A stretch of 64,000 bases of DNA from an uncultured Roseburia sp. (GTDB taxonomy: Bacteria > Bacillota > Clostridia > Lachnospirales > Lachnospiraceae): positions 46,793 through 110,792 of the forward strand of contig CANRYS010000013.1 of assembly GCA_947644305.1 (NCBI GenBank), written 5' to 3'. This document shows positions 32,466-40,006 of the stretch, in pieces. How positions within the stretch are numbered: the stretch's first letter is position 1; each line of letters opens with the position of its first letter. Position numbers and translations under genes: made by a program. The notes under the pieces are model-generated. The model had not been told where the DNA came from, ran no database searches, and saw only the letters and a program-made list of their open reading frames with translations.

Positions 32466-33428
32466 TTAATTCAGCGTCAGGTGCAGGGCAAATCCCCCGA
32501 TCTCACCTTTCAGATAGATAAATTTCAAAGCGCCCTTTTCATTGTATAAGGCGGTGTCCATATCAAATTCCACACCTTGGGCGGAAAGATGATAAACCGC
32601 ACGGTCTACAGAATTACATCCGACAGCGATATGTCCCATCGTACCTTTTCCCTGGGACTTCATAACCTCTACGCCCTCGCCGCAGAAATAAGAACCCACT
32701 GCTTCGTTTTTTGCAAAGCCAAACATAGTGGCAAAGGCATTCGCAGTAGAAGCTGCTGTGGTGTCATCCGGTGAATTGATGCCGATGTGTTTGATGCGGA
32801 AACCGAGCATATTTCTTACTGCTTCTTTGGTCAATGCTGTGATTTCATCAAATTTACCGGCATTTACCAGATCACCGCTCACCATCCAGCTACCTCCGCA
32901 GGCAACGATCCTGTCGTAAGCAAGATAGTCGTTGAGATTTTTTGCGTTGATGCCGCCGGTGGGCATAAATTTCATATTGACGTATGGGGCTGCCATGGAC
33001 TTAATGAGTTTCAGTCCTCCGATGGCTTCTGCCGGGAAGATCTTTACCACGTCCAGTCCGAAGGCAAGTGCCTGTTCGATATCACTTGGGTTGGCACAGC
33101 CAGGAGTGACAGGAATGTTTTTATCGACACAGTATTTTACTACTTCTGGATTAAGACCTGGGCTGACGATAAATTTGGCTCCGGCGCCGACCGCACGGTC
33201 TACCTGTTCTGTTGTAAGGACTGTACCGGCGCCGACAAACATCTGGGGAAATTCTGTGGTCATGACCCGAATGGCTTCTTCGGCACAGTCAGTACGGAAA
33301 GTAACCTCAGCGCAAGGCAATCCGCCGTCGCAGAGAGCTTTGGCAAGAGGTCTTGCATCGTTGATGTCATTTAATGCCACTACGGGCACAATACCAATCT
33401 GTGAAAGTTTAACTAGTGTATCATTCAT
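32466..33428 (-). CDS. KDPG/KHG aldolase fused to a C-terminal VOC (glyoxalase-like) domain
   Basis: A 320-residue fusion. Residues 1-205 are a 2-dehydro-3-deoxyphosphogluconate / 4-hydroxy-2-oxoglutarate aldolase: catalytic Glu41 in AEVTFRT, VGAGTVL, KFIVSPG, the Schiff-base lysine Lys129 in VVKIFPAE, and MPTGGI. The aldolase cleaves KDPG to pyruvate and glyceraldehyde-3-phosphate. Residues ~210-320 form a VOC-type domain (FRIKHIGINSPDDTTAASTANAF, GHIAVGCNSVDRAVYHLSAQGVEFD). The enzyme usually ends at ~210 residues, so the VOC part is an addition whose role is unclear. It is transcribed alone from a strong sigma-A promoter. Confidence 0.9.
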   Translation of the reverse strand: MNDTLVKLSQIGIVPVVALNDINDARPLAKALCDGGLPCAEVTFRTDCAEEAIRVMTTEFPQMFVGAGTVLTTEQVDRAVGAGAKFIVSPGLNPEVVKYCVDKNIPVTPGCANPSDIEQALAFGLDVVKIFPAEAIGGLKLIKSMAAPYVNMKFMPTGGINAKNLNDYLAYDRIVACGGSWMVSGDLVNAGKFDEITALTKEAVRNMLGFRIKHIGINSPDDTTAASTANAFATMFGFAKNEAVGSYFCGEGVEVMKSQGKGTMGHIAVGCNSVDRAVYHLSAQGVEFDMDTALYNEKGALKFIYLKGEIGGFALHLTLN

Positions 33429-33547
33429 TTTGAAATCCTTCTTTCTTAAATATTAATCCATTATATAATGCTGGGGAAAAGATGTTTTTCCCAGCGGATA
33501 CCACATGAAAAGGTATACATTAAGTAACACTCTGATTTATCTATTTT

Positions 33548-33575
33548 ATTATACCCTTTTTTGGGCATAAGTCAA
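33548..33575 (-). promoter_or_regulatory. Sigma-A promoter of the KDPG aldolase gene
   Basis: Read on the minus strand: TTGACT (33570-33575), 16-base spacer, TATAAT (33548-33553). The leader to the start codon is about 110 bases. Confidence 0.75.
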
Positions 33576-33605
33576 ATAAAAAAGGTTATTTTATTTATAA
33601 AGTAA

Positions 33606-33634
33606 TTGTGTTTTACTTTTAATTAGAGTAAAAT
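33606..33634 (+). promoter_or_regulatory. Sigma-A promoter of the hypothetical-truA operon
   Basis: TTGTGT 33606-33611, 17-base spacer, TAAAAT 33629-33634, divergent from the aldolase promoter. Confidence 0.6.
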
Positions 33635-33677
33635 AAAAAAGAAGTTCGCCCAGAGGCGGACAGGAGGGAGTGGTGAC

Positions 33678-34205
33678 ATGTCAATGCTAAAGGATATTTA
33701 TGATTCACGAGGGAATGGCAGAGCGGTTCAGGTCATATCTGAATGTTATATTCTTCCGGAGGGGACGGAAGCAGTCTGCTATCAGGAGATGAGCGGGGAT
33801 TATCCCGTATATGTGCTGGAAAAGCAACAATTTTACAGAAATTATTTAAAAAGGGATGCAGGCAGGAAGGAGATGCCACAAAAGACAGAGAGAAATACAG
33901 GAAAGATCCTTCAGGCGGAGTCCAGGATGAAAAAGAGGGAGGAACACTGCTGGAAGGACGGTTGGGAAAAGAGTCAGGAAGACCATCAGATGTCTGGGCT
34001 GATCCGGTTTCTGGATGCAGATACATACCGGGAAAAAATCAAGATACTGGAGGAGATGAAAGACAGACTGGATGATCATATGTTAAACAATATGGCGGTC
34101 AGCCTCGATCTGTCACTGGAGGATGGGGTGGACGGATATACCTATATCATGTCCGAGTTAAAGATAAGAAGCCGGTTTGAGGGCAAGCGTGGAGAGCGAT
34201 TATGA
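33678..34205 (+). CDS. Unknown protein coupled to truA
   Basis: A 175-residue, charged, Lys/Glu/Arg-rich protein that I do not recognise. The N-terminal ~60 residues look like a small beta-rich domain (VQVISECYILPEGTEAVCYQ, YPVYVLEKQQFYRNY), and the rest is helical with a short coiled coil. GGAGGGAG precedes ATG 33678, and the stop overlaps the truA start (ATGA), so it is co-translated with truA. A role in RNA metabolism is possible but rests only on this coupling. Confidence 0.6.
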   Translation: MSMLKDIYDSRGNGRAVQVISECYILPEGTEAVCYQEMSGDYPVYVLEKQQFYRNYLKRDAGRKEMPQKTERNTGKILQAESRMKKREEHCWKDGWEKSQEDHQMSGLIRFLDADTYREKIKILEEMKDRLDDHMLNNMAVSLDLSLEDGVDGYTYIMSELKIRSRFEGKRGERL

Positions 34206-34945
34206 ATTACAGGCTAAAGATACAGTATGATGGAACGCGGTACAAAGGGTGGCAGAGGCAAAAAGGGACGGAGATGACCATACAGGGAAAGTTGGAGAAG
34301 GTACTCTCGGTGTATGCTGGCAGGGAGCTGGAAATCCAGGGGGCGGGGCGCACCGATGCGGGGGTGCATGCGCGAGAACAGGTGGCTAATGTCCATTTTC
34401 CAGATGAATTTGTCCCGGAACCTGGTGCGTTAAAAGGCTATCTGAACGAATATCTGCCAGAGGATATCCGAGTTTTATCGGTGGAGCGGGCGGGAGAGCG
34501 GTTTCACAGCCGGCTCAATGCCCGGGGAAAGCGGTATAGTTACCATATGATAAAGCATGACAGGGACTGTGTGTTTCAGAGAAAATACGCCTGGAAGGCA
34601 GAGAATGCTCTGGATATCGATAAAATGAAAAAGGCAGCAGGGTATCTCCTGGGAACCCATGATTTTCAGAGTTTTTGTTCCAGGGCTTCTAAGAAAAAAT
34701 CTACAGTGAGAACCATTCATTCCATTGATATACAGGAGACCGAAGACCTGATTTATATTATTTATGAGGGAAATGGTTTTCTACATAATATGGTACGAAT
34801 CCTGACGGGAACACTGGTGGGGACTGGATCAGGAAAGCTTTCGCCGGAGGAAATACCAGAGATATTGGAAAAGCGGGAGCGCCAGTATGCCGGGGAAACC
34901 GCCCCAGCAAGAGGATTATTTCTAGAAAAGGTGTATTATGACTAA
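34202..34945 (+). CDS. truA: tRNA pseudouridine(38-40) synthase TruA
   Basis: A 247-residue TruA that converts uridines 38-40 of tRNA anticodon arms to pseudouridine. The catalytic block GAGRTDAGVHAREQVANV holds the essential Asp (about residue 51). HSRLNARGKRYSYHM and FLHNMVRILTGTLVGTG are further family motifs. Length is normal. It follows the unknown gene by a 4-base overlap. Confidence 0.95.
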   Translation: MNYRLKIQYDGTRYKGWQRQKGTEMTIQGKLEKVLSVYAGRELEIQGAGRTDAGVHAREQVANVHFPDEFVPEPGALKGYLNEYLPEDIRVLSVERAGERFHSRLNARGKRYSYHMIKHDRDCVFQRKYAWKAENALDIDKMKKAAGYLLGTHDFQSFCSRASKKKSTVRTIHSIDIQETEDLIYIIYEGNGFLHNMVRILTGTLVGTGSGKLSPEEIPEILEKRERQYAGETAPARGLFLEKVYYD

Positions 34946-34972
34946 TATAATTGAAGAAAGGCGGCGGGAAAA

Positions 34973-35203
34973 GTGAGGGAGATGGAGTTTAAAATGGAGC
35001 GAGAAGGGCTCGTGGAACCCGGACAGTCCATTCAGGTTACAGAGGGAGTACTTCCTAGTGCGTATTATTATACGATTGTACCGGCAGTGGCTATGTCAGG
35101 AAACATCCCCTTTTCCGAACGGTTGGAAAGCAGAGAGGGTGTGGTAAAAGATATCATCCAGAATGAAAAGGGGTATTATGTGATCGCGGAATTTGATGAA
35201 TAA
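34973..35203 (+). CDS. Small unknown protein after truA
   Basis: A 76-residue protein with an alternating hydrophobic pattern that suggests a small beta-rich fold (IQVTEGVLPSAYYYTIVPAVAM, YYVIAEFDE). The GTG at 34973 is spaced about 9 bases from AAAGGCGG; ATG 34982 is possible but lacks its own site. I recognise no family. It sits between truA and the aminopeptidase gene on the same strand and may be part of the truA transcript. Confidence 0.55.
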   Translation: MREMEFKMEREGLVEPGQSIQVTEGVLPSAYYYTIVPAVAMSGNIPFSERLESREGVVKDIIQNEKGYYVIAEFDE

Positions 35204-35269
35204 CCCCGTCAGATCTGGAGAAAATAAACAATTAATCTATCATGTAACGTAAAGGAGGATGAATGAGAG

Positions 35270-36661
35270 ATGGAACGGGAAAATGCGTGGAAAGCATATA
35301 CGAAAAAGGAACTGAAGGAGCTGAATCAGCTAAATAAGGAATACCGAAGATTTTTGGATGAGGGAAAGACAGAGCGAGAATGCGTGGCGCTGGCAGTGCG
35401 CATGGCAGAAGAGGCTGGTTATGAGAACCTGGCAGAGCTTGTGGCATCCGGCAAAAAGATCAAGGCAGGCGACAAGGTATATTCGGTGGGAATGAAGAAA
35501 ATGATTTCTCTGTTTCAGATCGGCAGACGGCCACTGGAAGACGGAATGGCAATCCTTGGCGCACACATTGATTCCCCTAGATTGGATATCAAACAGAATC
35601 CATTGTATGAGGAGGGTGGTTTTGCCTATCTGGATACCCATTATTACGGCGGCATCAAAAAATACCAGTGGGTGACACTTCCCCTGGCGCTCCACGGTGT
35701 AGTTGTGAAAAAGGATGGCAGTGTGGTAGAAGTCAATATAGGGGAAGAGGAGAAAGATCCGGTATTCTGTGTGACAGATCTTCTGATCCATCTTGCCGGG
35801 GAGCGGATGGAGAAAAAAGCCAACAAGGTGATCGAGGGAGAAGAATTGGATATTCTTTTTGGCAGCATGCCCTTAAAGGGGGAAGAAAAGGAAGCGGTTA
35901 AAAAGAGCGTGTTGGAGATTCTTAAGGACAAATATAGTATGGAAGAGGAAGATTTCCTCTCGGCGGAACTGGAAGTGGTACCTGCGGGAAAGGCGAGAGA
36001 ATCGGGAATCGATGCCAGTATGATCATGGGGTACGGGCAGGATGACAGAGTTTGTGCCTTTACATCTCTAAAAGCGATGCTGGAGGTAGAGGATACCGAA
36101 TATACCACTTGCTGCCTTCTGGTGGACAAAGAGGAGATTGGAAGTGTGGGAGCTACCGGAATGCAGTCCAAAACCTTTGAGAATACGGTGGCAGAACTGC
36201 TAAATGGCATGGGAGATTACAGCGAGCTAGCGCTTCGAAGGTGTCTCTCGAATTCTAAAATGCTATCCTCTGATGTCAGTGCTGCCTTTGATCCAACCTT
36301 TAAAGCTGCCTATGAACCAAAGAATGCGGCATATTTTGGAAAAGGAATGGTCTTTAATAAATTTACTGGTGCCAGAGGAAAGTCTGGCAGCAACGATGCC
36401 AATGCAGAGTATTTTGCGGGGATTCGCCGTATTCTGGAGGATAAAAAAGTGGCATATCAGACGGCAGAGCTGGGCAAAGTAGATGTGGGAGGCGGAGGAA
36501 CCATCGCCTACATTATGGCACTTTATGGTATGGAGGTGATCGACTGTGGAGTGGCTGTGCTGAATATGCATGCGCCCTGGGAGATCGTGAGCAAGGCAGA
36601 TGTATATGAGACGAAAAAAGGTTACGTGGTATTTCTGGAGGACATCTTTTCATCAAAGTAA
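35270..36661 (+). CDS. M18-family zinc aminopeptidase
   Basis: A 463-residue M18 aminopeptidase that removes N-terminal, often acidic, residues from peptides in the cytoplasm. The first metal-ligand motif is GAHIDSPRLDIKQNP (about residues 98-112), followed by LDTHYYGGIKKYQW. The acidic pair appears in VDKEEIGSVGATG and the last ligand region in MHAPWEIVSKADVYET. GGAGG precedes ATG 35270. It is complete and of normal length. Confidence 0.93.
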   Translation: MERENAWKAYTKKELKELNQLNKEYRRFLDEGKTERECVALAVRMAEEAGYENLAELVASGKKIKAGDKVYSVGMKKMISLFQIGRRPLEDGMAILGAHIDSPRLDIKQNPLYEEGGFAYLDTHYYGGIKKYQWVTLPLALHGVVVKKDGSVVEVNIGEEEKDPVFCVTDLLIHLAGERMEKKANKVIEGEELDILFGSMPLKGEEKEAVKKSVLEILKDKYSMEEEDFLSAELEVVPAGKARESGIDASMIMGYGQDDRVCAFTSLKAMLEVEDTEYTTCCLLVDKEEIGSVGATGMQSKTFENTVAELLNGMGDYSELALRRCLSNSKMLSSDVSAAFDPTFKAAYEPKNAAYFGKGMVFNKFTGARGKSGSNDANAEYFAGIRRILEDKKVAYQTAELGKVDVGGGGTIAYIMALYGMEVIDCGVAVLNMHAPWEIVSKADVYETKKGYVVFLEDIFSSK

Positions 36662-36671
36662 AGAAAAATCA

Positions 36672-36700
36672 TTGACAACGCCCCTGTTTGGAAGTAGAAT
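36672..36700 (+). promoter_or_regulatory. Sigma-A promoter of the secreted FN3 protein
   Basis: TTGACA 36672-36677, 17-base spacer, TAGAAT 36695-36700. The ~100-base leader holds a hairpin CGGGC/GCCCG (36765-36787 region) just before the ribosome binding site. Confidence 0.75.
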
Positions 36701-36806
36701 TGATTATGGAAAATGCTTTTATAAATAAGAAGTAATTTTTCAAAGGAATAAGTACTTTAAACAGCGGGCGTTTTGCCGATGCCCGGAAAGAAAGGAGTTA
36801 TGGTTA

Positions 36807-38018
36807 ATGAAAAACTATATCAAGGCAATGGTAACATTTGTATTTTTGATGGCTGCGGTAGCTGTTATGCCAAATTCAGCAAGTGCAGCAGAACTGACGG
36901 CACCACAGGGGGTTCACCAGACAGATGCGGACAAAAATGCTGTGAAGATTGTATGGAATGCAGTTCCAAATGCCGACAGGTATTATTATTCATGGAGTGC
37001 GGATGGCGTTTCTGGATGGTCAGAAGGTAAATATGATTGGAGCCTCAGCCCGGAAGTTATTATTACTCAGTTGAGCGCTGGTTCTACATATTATGTACGT
37101 GTCAGAGCAGCAGATACTTCTGACTATACAGATTATCAGTTTGGCGACTGGTCTCAGCCGATCCAGGTAGCGACAGCGCCGGATGCAGCTCAGATGGGAG
37201 CTCTTACAGTGGCAGATGCGACAGCTACTTCTCTTACGATCACATGGACACCGTGTCCGGGGGCAACATCTTATAATGTTTATGACGGTACAACAAAGAC
37301 CCTGCTTGGCACAGTGACCAATACTACGTTTGTAAGAAATGGTCTGGCGCCAGGGAATGCTTATTCAATTCAGGTAATACCTGTGAGAACAACAGATGCC
37401 GGATACGCTGCTTTTGACAGCTATCGTATACTATCCAATGTCTATACGAAACCAAATAAACCGGTGAAACCGTCTACAGCAAACTTTGGGCTTACCAGTA
37501 TTTACTACAATATCAATGTTGCCTACTTTGGAGCAACAGATCCGTCCAAATCTGCCAATGGATATGAGATTGAAGTGTATACAATGAAGGGTAACAAAAA
37601 GGTATTTACCGCTACTAGTTCCAACAACAGATTTTCTGTAAAGAGAAACACGGCTTATAAATATCGTTGCCGTTTCTATGCAACCTATGGCAATGAAAAA
37701 ATTTATGGTGACTGGTCGGGTTACAGATATTATGTATACCAGACAGTCAGCGGCAAAAAATACAGCAATCGTATCAAGATGAGCTGGAAGAAGGTTGCCA
37801 ATGCAAAGAGCTACACCGTATCCATTTCTACGAAAGAAAAGGGTGGTTACAAAAAGGTAAAGACTCTTGGAAGTAAATCTACCAGTCTTACCATTCGCAA
37901 ATGCGGCAAATCAAAGATCAAAAGGAACAGAACTTACTATGTAAAGGTTGTTGCTAATCTCAAAGATGGAAAGAAATCCGTTAAGAGTGATACTTATTAC
38001 GTAGGTAAGGCATACTAA
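36807..38018 (+). CDS. Secreted protein with fibronectin type III domains
   Basis: A 403-residue secreted protein. The signal peptide is residues 1-28 (cut after SASAA). It is built of FN3-like modules: residues 30-125 (APQGVHQTDADKNAVKIVWN, YYVRVRAADTS), 130-215 (LTITWTPCPGATSYNVYDG), 220-305, and a Lys/Ser-rich C-terminal module (about 315-403: IKMSWKKVANAKSYTVSIST, TYYVKVVANL). No LPXTG or catalytic motif is seen, so it is probably released or bound to the wall by charge. A surface or matrix role is inferred. Confidence 0.8.
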   Translation: MKNYIKAMVTFVFLMAAVAVMPNSASAAELTAPQGVHQTDADKNAVKIVWNAVPNADRYYYSWSADGVSGWSEGKYDWSLSPEVIITQLSAGSTYYVRVRAADTSDYTDYQFGDWSQPIQVATAPDAAQMGALTVADATATSLTITWTPCPGATSYNVYDGTTKTLLGTVTNTTFVRNGLAPGNAYSIQVIPVRTTDAGYAAFDSYRILSNVYTKPNKPVKPSTANFGLTSIYYNINVAYFGATDPSKSANGYEIEVYTMKGNKKVFTATSSNNRFSVKRNTAYKYRCRFYATYGNEKIYGDWSGYRYYVYQTVSGKKYSNRIKMSWKKVANAKSYTVSISTKEKGGYKKVKTLGSKSTSLTIRKCGKSKIKRNRTYYVKVVANLKDGKKSVKSDTYYVGKAY

Positions 38019-38028
38019 TTTGAATAGT

Positions 38029-38059
38029 AAAAGGGCTGTCCGCGGGGCAGCCCTTTTTT
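38029..38059 (+). terminator. Intrinsic terminator after the FN3 protein
   Basis: AAGGGCTG (38031-38038) pairs with CAGCCCTT (38048-38055), with T residues through 38059. Confidence 0.9.
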
Positions 38060-38105
38060 ACGCGGAGCGTGACGCTCGTGGTTCTGAAATTTTTTATGAA
38101 GAGTG

Positions 38106-38135
38106 TTGGCAGTTATGACAATAAAATGTTATAAT
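38106..38135 (+). promoter_or_regulatory. Sigma-A promoter of the Big_2-GDPD gene
   Basis: TTGGCA 38106-38111, 18-base spacer, TATAAT 38130-38135. The leader contains GGG-CAAA/TTTG-CCC and CTAAC/GTTAG pairings close to the ribosome binding site. Confidence 0.6.
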
Positions 38136-38221
38136 TATGGAGTATGCTTTCTACATAAAATATTTTCGGGGTCAAAGGCTTTTGCCCTAACGAATACCAT
38201 GTTGTTAGGAGAGGAAGAGTA

Positions 38222-39835
38222 ATGAGAGTGAATTGGAAAAATATAATACGGGCAGGAATTGCAGTAGCAGCCTTCGGGCTTATGCTGTTGGGAATGAATG
38301 CTGCCATATCTGAGGCGAGGACGAAAAAGGTATCTTCCGTAAAATTTAAGGTTTCTGGGAAATATCTTCTTATCAATAAACGGGAAAAAAAGAAGCTTTC
38401 TGTGAAGTTTAAGCCCAAAAAAGGTGTGAGCAAAAAATTAAAATGGACCAGTTCCAGAAAGAAAATTGTTTCGGTAAATCAAAAGGGTGTGATCCGCGGG
38501 AAAAAATATGGAAAAGCCACGATCACAGCCAGGGCAAAGGATGGTTCCAACAAATTTGCGAAACTCCAAGTACGTGTTGGGAAAAAAGTGAATCAGGTAA
38601 GGATACAGGGAAACGCCATGGATCTGGACGTTGGCTCATCCGCCAGCCTTGGAACCAAAGTATCCCCTTCCCAGGCTACGATCAAGAAAGTTAAGTACCG
38701 CACCTCCAATAAAAGTGCAGCTACGGTATCCAAATCCGGAACCGTCTATGGGAAGTCCAAAGGAACAGCGACGATCACAGCTTACAGTACAGACGGTTCT
38801 GGCAAGAAGGCATCCTGCCGGGTAAACGTGCGGGTTCCATCTCAGTCCGTGCGGTTGGACGCGGAGGGGAAGATCCCGTTGGAGGTGGGAAAAACGGTGA
38901 CAGTCAATGCCTCTGTGCAGCCTTCTAATGCGTCCAATCGTGATGTTCGTTATACCAGTTCTGATCCAGCGGTGGCGAAGGTGTCCCAGCTTGGAGTGGT
39001 CACAGGAGTAAATGCCGGAACAGCGACGATCCGGGTAGATGCGGCCGATGGTAGAGCTTCGGCTGCGGTAGAAGTGGAGGTATTTAAGGTGGAACTTCAG
39101 AATGAAAAATTGATTGCACACCGAGGCTACAGTTCAGAGGCACCGGAAAATACGACGGCGGCATTTGAACTGGCGGTCCAGAATGGATTTTATGGGGTTG
39201 AGTGTGACCTGAGAAAGACCTATGATGGAAACTTTGTGATCATGCACGACGCAGATCTGAACCGTATGTGCGGTTATAATCTGGATATATCCAATCTAGA
39301 TCTGCAGCAGTTGAAAAAATATAAAATTACCGGGGGACGTAACATCTCTCTTTATCCTAATCTGACGGTGCCGACGTTGGAAGAGTATTTGGATATCCTT
39401 TCTGCTAGCAGCACGGTGCATCCATTTATCGAACTCAAAGTGGAATATACCGAAAAGGAGCTCAAAGAGATCGTTAGTCAGGTGAAAAGGAAGGGATTAC
39501 TGGAACGTACATACTTTATCAGTGTGCACAAATCCAATCTCCTTGCCTTAAAAAAGATCGAAGGGGTTTTCAAAGAAGGCCTTCAGTATATATATGGGGC
39601 AGAAAGTGACAATAAGCTTGAGCCGGTCAGCAGCAGTGTCATCAACTGGTGTATCGAAAACCAGATTGACCTGGATGTCAGACATACGCTTCTCACTGCT
39701 TCTGATGTATCACTTCTCCATGATAATGGGAGAAAAGTAAATGTGTGGACTGTAAATTCCGTATCCCGTGCCTGTGAGCTTGTCAAAGATTTCAGTGTAG
39801 ATATGCTGACGACAGAATATTTGTTGAAATCATAA
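38222..39835 (+). CDS. Exported glycerophosphodiester phosphodiesterase with N-terminal Ig-like (Big_2) domains
   Basis: A 537-residue protein. An N-terminal signal or anchor (residues 8-30) is followed by three Big_2-type modules (about 35-125, 126-205, 206-290; recurring pattern KLKWTSSRKKIVSVNQKGVIRG, TATITA). The C-terminal ~245 residues are a GDPD TIM barrel: catalytic LIAHRGYSSEAPENT, GVECDLRKTYDG, MHDADLNRMCG, PFIELKVE and VNVWTVNS. The enzyme hydrolyses glycerophosphodiesters to glycerol-3-phosphate and an alcohol; outside the cell it may act on phospholipid head groups or teichoic acid. Big_2 repeats probably bind the wall. Confidence 0.9.
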   Translation: MRVNWKNIIRAGIAVAAFGLMLLGMNAAISEARTKKVSSVKFKVSGKYLLINKREKKKLSVKFKPKKGVSKKLKWTSSRKKIVSVNQKGVIRGKKYGKATITARAKDGSNKFAKLQVRVGKKVNQVRIQGNAMDLDVGSSASLGTKVSPSQATIKKVKYRTSNKSAATVSKSGTVYGKSKGTATITAYSTDGSGKKASCRVNVRVPSQSVRLDAEGKIPLEVGKTVTVNASVQPSNASNRDVRYTSSDPAVAKVSQLGVVTGVNAGTATIRVDAADGRASAAVEVEVFKVELQNEKLIAHRGYSSEAPENTTAAFELAVQNGFYGVECDLRKTYDGNFVIMHDADLNRMCGYNLDISNLDLQQLKKYKITGGRNISLYPNLTVPTLEEYLDILSASSTVHPFIELKVEYTEKELKEIVSQVKRKGLLERTYFISVHKSNLLALKKIEGVFKEGLQYIYGAESDNKLEPVSSSVINWCIENQIDLDVRHTLLTASDVSLLHDNGRKVNVWTVNSVSRACELVKDFSVDMLTTEYLLKS

Positions 39836-39840
39836 ATAAT

Positions 39841-39900
39841 GAAAAAACTTCCCCTGTGGGGTTGTGTGAATCACGCAACCCCACAGGGGAAATTTTTTAA
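39841..39900 (+). terminator. Strong intrinsic terminator after the GDPD gene
   Basis: TTCCCCTGTGGGGTTG (39849-39864) pairs with CAACCCCACAGGGGAA (39876-39891), an almost uninterrupted long stem with inner GTG/CAC pairing, followed by TTTTTT. An A run on the left makes it usable on both strands. Confidence 0.92.
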
Positions 39901-39909
39901 AATTAGATA

Positions 39910-39938
39910 TTGACCATTAGTCATTTTTGTGCTACACT
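39910..39938 (+). promoter_or_regulatory. Sigma-A promoter of the MMPL operon
   Basis: TTGACC 39910-39915, 17-base spacer, TACACT 39933-39938. The -35 is buried in the first TetR-type operator. Confidence 0.7.
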
Positions 39939-39968
39939 AAGTGCGTAAATAAAAATGACTAATGGTCA
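39911..39968. promoter_or_regulatory. Two TetR-type operators, TGACCATTAGTCA and TGACTAATGGTCA
   Basis: Copy 1 at 39911-39923 covers the -35 and copy 2 at 39956-39968 lies downstream of the -10. Each is a near-palindrome (TGAC...GTCA) and copy 2 is the exact reverse complement of copy 1; both are followed by TTTTTGTG. The third gene of the operon is a TetR-family regulator, so this is its probable binding site and the operon is probably self-repressed. Confidence 0.7.
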
Positions 39969-40006
39969 TTTTTGTGGAAAAGCATTAAAAAAAGGAGGCA
40001 ATAAGT

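Noticed and set aside
36700..36806. Cyclic di-GMP riboswitch in the FN3 protein leader
   Set aside because: A CGGGC/GCCCG hairpin is present, but none of the conserved c-di-GMP-I or -II core sequence was found.
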